17,203 nt of DNA, taken from Lachnoclostridium sp. UBA1781 (GTDB lineage: Bacteria; Bacillota; Clostridia; Lachnospirales; Lachnospiraceae). The notes under the pieces were generated by a model, which worked only from the letters and a program-made list of their open reading frames with translations, had not been told where the DNA came from and did no database searches. The DNA lies in contig DCGJ01000022.1 of NCBI GenBank assembly GCA_002315495.1, positions 1 through 17,203 on the forward strand. Reading direction: 5' to 3'. Positions 15,189 to 17,203 of the stretch are shown here, in pieces. A program made the position numbers and the translations under genes. The first letter of the stretch is position 1, and every line of letters begins with the position of its first letter.

Positions 15189-15190
15189 GA

Positions 15191-16165
15191 ATGAGTAGGG
15201 TTACGGTTGTTATTCCAAATTATAACGGAGCACATCTTCTTAGAAAATGCCTTCCGACACTTCAGAATCAAACTTATTCGGACTATATGGTACAGGTGAT
15301 TGACAATGCTTCCGTGGACGAATCGCGTACACTTTTGGAAGAGGAGTATCCTTGGGTAGAGACCGTTTATAACAGTGAGAATCTGGGATTCTCCGGTGCG
15401 GTAAACCAGGGCATTCGGATGTGTAAGTCCGAGTTTGTTCTTTTGCTGAATAACGACACAGAGGTGGAGCCGAATTTTGTTGAAGAGATGGTAAAATCGA
15501 TTTCTTCGTCAAAAAAAATCTTCTCCGCAAGCAGTCGCATGGTGAACTACTGGGAGCGTGAGTTGATTGACGATGCCGGAGATTTGTACAATGTCTTGGG
15601 TTGGCAGTTACAAAGGGGACGGCGTCATCCGATCACGGAATATGAAACCCCATGCGATGTCTTTTCGGCATGTGCCGGGGCCGCAATCTATCGAACCGCG
15701 TTGTTTCGGAAGGTTGGATATTTTGACGAGGCGCATTTTGCTTATTTGGAAGACATTGATGTAGGCTTCCGAGCGCGCATCAAGGGCTATCGAAATGTTT
15801 ATTGTCCGAAGGCGATTGTGTATCATATGGGAAGCGCAACCAGTGGGACCGGATACACGGACTTTAAGGTTCGGTTGTCTGGGAGAAACAGCATTTACCT
15901 TGTGTATAAAAACATGCCGTTTCTAATGTTGCTTGTAAATGCACCTGCTTTGCTTTTGGGATATCTGGTCAATTACATCATGTTTCGTAAAGAGGGGTTT
16001 GGGAGAGCATATATTGACGGAATTAAGGAAGGTTTACGAACTGCAAAGAAAAACTGTAAGGTAGTTTCGTTTTCCGCTAAAAATCTTGTTAATTATGTGA
16101 AAATCGAGATCGAGTTATTACGCAACGCGTTTATTTTTCTTTGGGAACATACGGGGAGAAAGTAG
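15191..16165 (+). CDS. Rhamnosyltransferase-like GT2 glycosyltransferase with a C-terminal membrane segment
   Basis: This GT-A glycosyltransferase resembles the WbbL/RfbF-type rhamnosyltransferases. It has VTVVIPNYNGAHLL (4-17), the donor-binding DNASVDES (38-45), ENLGFSGAVNQGI (63-75), the metal-binding LLLNNDTEVEP (84-94, Asp89) and the catalytic-region FAYLEDIDVGFR (183-194). A hydrophobic segment at about 243-263 (PFLMLLVNAPALLLGYLV) should anchor it to the membrane. The length of 324 residues is typical. The ATG is two bases after rmlC, with AGGAG inside the end of rmlC. Its position next to rmlC makes dTDP-L-rhamnose the likely donor, but this is inferred from context and family resemblance. 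Confidence 0.85.
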   Translation: MSRVTVVIPNYNGAHLLRKCLPTLQNQTYSDYMVQVIDNASVDESRTLLEEEYPWVETVYNSENLGFSGAVNQGIRMCKSEFVLLLNNDTEVEPNFVEEMVKSISSSKKIFSASSRMVNYWERELIDDAGDLYNVLGWQLQRGRRHPITEYETPCDVFSACAGAAIYRTALFRKVGYFDEAHFAYLEDIDVGFRARIKGYRNVYCPKAIVYHMGSATSGTGYTDFKVRLSGRNSIYLVYKNMPFLMLLVNAPALLLGYLVNYIMFRKEGFGRAYIDGIKEGLRTAKKNCKVVSFSAKNLVNYVKIEIELLRNAFIFLWEHTGRK

Positions 16166-16182
16166 CGCTGCACGGAGGATTT

Positions 16183-16956
16183 ATGTTTAAAAAGTTTTCA
16201 AAATACAGATTCCTTTTTGAAGAGTTGGTAAAGCGAGACTTTAAGAAAAAGTATAAGCGGTCCATTCTTGGTATGCTATGGAGCCTGATTATGCCGTTGC
16301 TCCAGCTTTTGGTTTTGTATCTCGTGTTTGGTAATTTCTTCGGAAAAAACACACCGCATTTTATCGTATATATTTTCTCTGGAAATATCGTATATCAGTT
16401 CTTCTGTGACGCAACACAGGGCGGCATGAGATCGCTTGTGGACAATGCGGGAATATACAGTAAGGTAAATGTTCCGAAATATTTGTTCTTGGCGTCAAGA
16501 AATATTCAAAGCTTATTGAACTTTGGGTTGTCGTTAATTGTATACTTTGCGCTTGTGCTGGTGGATGGAATCTCGCTCAAATGGAGTTTCTTTCTCCTGT
16601 TATATCCGATTCTGATGCTTGTGATTTTCAATCTCGGAATGGGAATGATTCTTTCGGCGTTGTTCGTATTTTTCAGAGACATTGAGTATCTATACAGTGT
16701 ATTTTGTATGCTCCTTTGTTATATGTCCGCAATTTTCTATAACGTAAAGGATATGACATCGGATGTGACAAAGCAGATGCTCTTTTACCTCAACCCGGTG
16801 TATGCATTTATCACCTATGTCAGAAAAATTGTGGTCTACAATGAGATTCCAAGCCTTCGCTTGTCTCTTCTTTGCGCATTCTATGCATTTTTGGCGCTGA
16901 TTATCGGTTGCGTGATTTACAAGAAGAATAATTATCGCTTCCTGTATTATGTATAG
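16183..16956 (+). CDS. Polysaccharide ABC exporter, permease subunit (Wzm/TagG-like)
   Basis: This is the integral membrane subunit of an ABC-2 type exporter that moves completed lipid-linked polysaccharide or teichoic acid across the cytoplasmic membrane. The diagnostic N-terminal stretch is LVKRDFKKKYKRSILGMLWS (15-34), followed by about six hydrophobic segments: MPLLQLLVLYLVFGNFF, FIVYIFSGNIVYQFF, LLNFGLSLIVYFALVLV, FFLLLYPILMLVIFNLGMG, LYSVFCMLLCYMSAIFY and LLCAFYAFLALIIGCVIY. The length of 257 residues is usual. The ATG at 16183 has GGAGG at 16174-16178; an in-frame ATG at 16141 lies inside the previous gene and lacks such a site. Its ATPase partner begins 23 bases downstream. Use of an ABC exporter implies that the chain is finished on the cytoplasmic side. 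Confidence 0.9.
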   Translation: MFKKFSKYRFLFEELVKRDFKKKYKRSILGMLWSLIMPLLQLLVLYLVFGNFFGKNTPHFIVYIFSGNIVYQFFCDATQGGMRSLVDNAGIYSKVNVPKYLFLASRNIQSLLNFGLSLIVYFALVLVDGISLKWSFFLLLYPILMLVIFNLGMGMILSALFVFFRDIEYLYSVFCMLLCYMSAIFYNVKDMTSDVTKQMLFYLNPVYAFITYVRKIVVYNEIPSLRLSLLCAFYAFLALIIGCVIYKKNNYRFLYYV

Positions 16957-16979
16957 GAATTCGTTAATGTGAGGTTAAT

Positions 16980-17203
16980 ATGATATTAGAAGTTAAAAAT
17001 GTATCCATTCGATACCAAACCGGAACCTTTAAGGAAATTGGGTTGAAGGAATACTTTATCAATAAAATCAAGGGCAATTATGTTGTAAATGATTTCCTTG
17101 CGGTAGATGGCGTTACCTTTTCCTTGGAGAAAGGTGATATGCTGGGAATCCTGGGAAAAAACGGTGCAGGTAAGTCCCCCCTGTTGAAGGCGATTTCCGG
17201 AAT
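16980..17203 (+). CDS. Polysaccharide ABC exporter, ATP-binding subunit (Wzt/TagH-like), 5' part
   Basis: The first 74 codons of the ATPase that powers the adjacent permease are present; the rest lies outside the window. The protein opens with MILEVKNVSIRYQTGTFKEI, contains the family's extended loop before AVDGVTFSLEKGDMLGILG, and reaches the Walker A motif GKNGAGKSPLL at residues 59-69. The residue after GKS is proline (Pro67, codon CCC at 17178-17180), where polysaccharide ABC ATPases almost always have threonine. GAGG at 16971-16974 supports the ATG. Function from family and context is clear; the effect of the proline is not. Confidence 0.9.
   Translation, partial: MILEVKNVSIRYQTGTFKEIGLKEYFINKIKGNYVVNDFLAVDGVTFSLEKGDMLGILGKNGAGKSPLLKAISG

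Noticed and set aside
1..17203. CRISPR arrays or insertion sequences
   Set aside because: No regularly spaced repeats with unique spacers and no transposase-like frame were seen. The only tandem repeat is the 11-bp array at 2675-2731.

Overview
The window looks like part of a Gram-positive (Firmicutes/Clostridia) chromosome, perhaps Lachnospiraceae-like. The signs are moderate GC, strong GGAGG-type ribosome binding sites, tight head-to-tail gene packing, TagG/TagH-type ABC export genes and a TagB/TagF-type transferase domain. The taxon is an inference and no marker gene fixes it.

Left margin (1-2830). The first bases are the 3' end of a tRNA, probably tRNA-Cys, followed by a strong hairpin terminator and a second hairpin that closes the leftward gene. 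A decayed stretch follows. It holds a leftward capA-family gene with a one-base frameshift after its membrane anchor and an apparent internal deletion of about 70 codons, then an orphan C-terminal membrane fragment, then a rightward alpha/beta-hydrolase gene whose anchor region is cut off by an in-frame TAG. A palindromic AT-rich element with back-to-back extended -10 sequences lies between the leftward and rightward genes. An 11-bp tandem repeat overlaps the end of the hydrolase gene.

Polysaccharide operon (promoter about 2773, genes 2834 to beyond 17203). Thirteen genes on the plus strand are nearly contiguous: rmlB, a GT4 glycosyltransferase, a FdtA/QdtA-type sugar 3,4-ketoisomerase, a FdtB/QdtB-type PLP aminotransferase, a GT2 glycosyltransferase, a CgeB-like glycosyltransferase, a hexapeptide acetyltransferase, an 856-residue two-domain transferase, an IspD/TarI-type cytidylyltransferase, an extended SDR, rmlA, rmlC and a rhamnosyltransferase-like GT2. 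They are followed by the permease of a polysaccharide ABC exporter and the first 74 codons of its ATPase.

How the genes work together. RmlA and RmlB make dTDP-4-keto-6-deoxyglucose. One branch (ketoisomerase, aminotransferase, acetyltransferase) should give a dTDP-3-acetamido-3,6-dideoxyhexose (Fuc3NAc or Qui3NAc). The other branch (RmlC, with RmlD not in this window) points to dTDP-L-rhamnose. The cytidylyltransferase, the SDR and the TagF-like domain of the 856-residue protein suggest a CDP-activated polyol phosphate or related group that is also built into the polymer. The glycosyltransferases assemble the chain, and the ABC transporter exports it as a lipid-linked polymer. The least familiar parts are the two-domain transferase and the cytidylyltransferase/SDR pair beside it.
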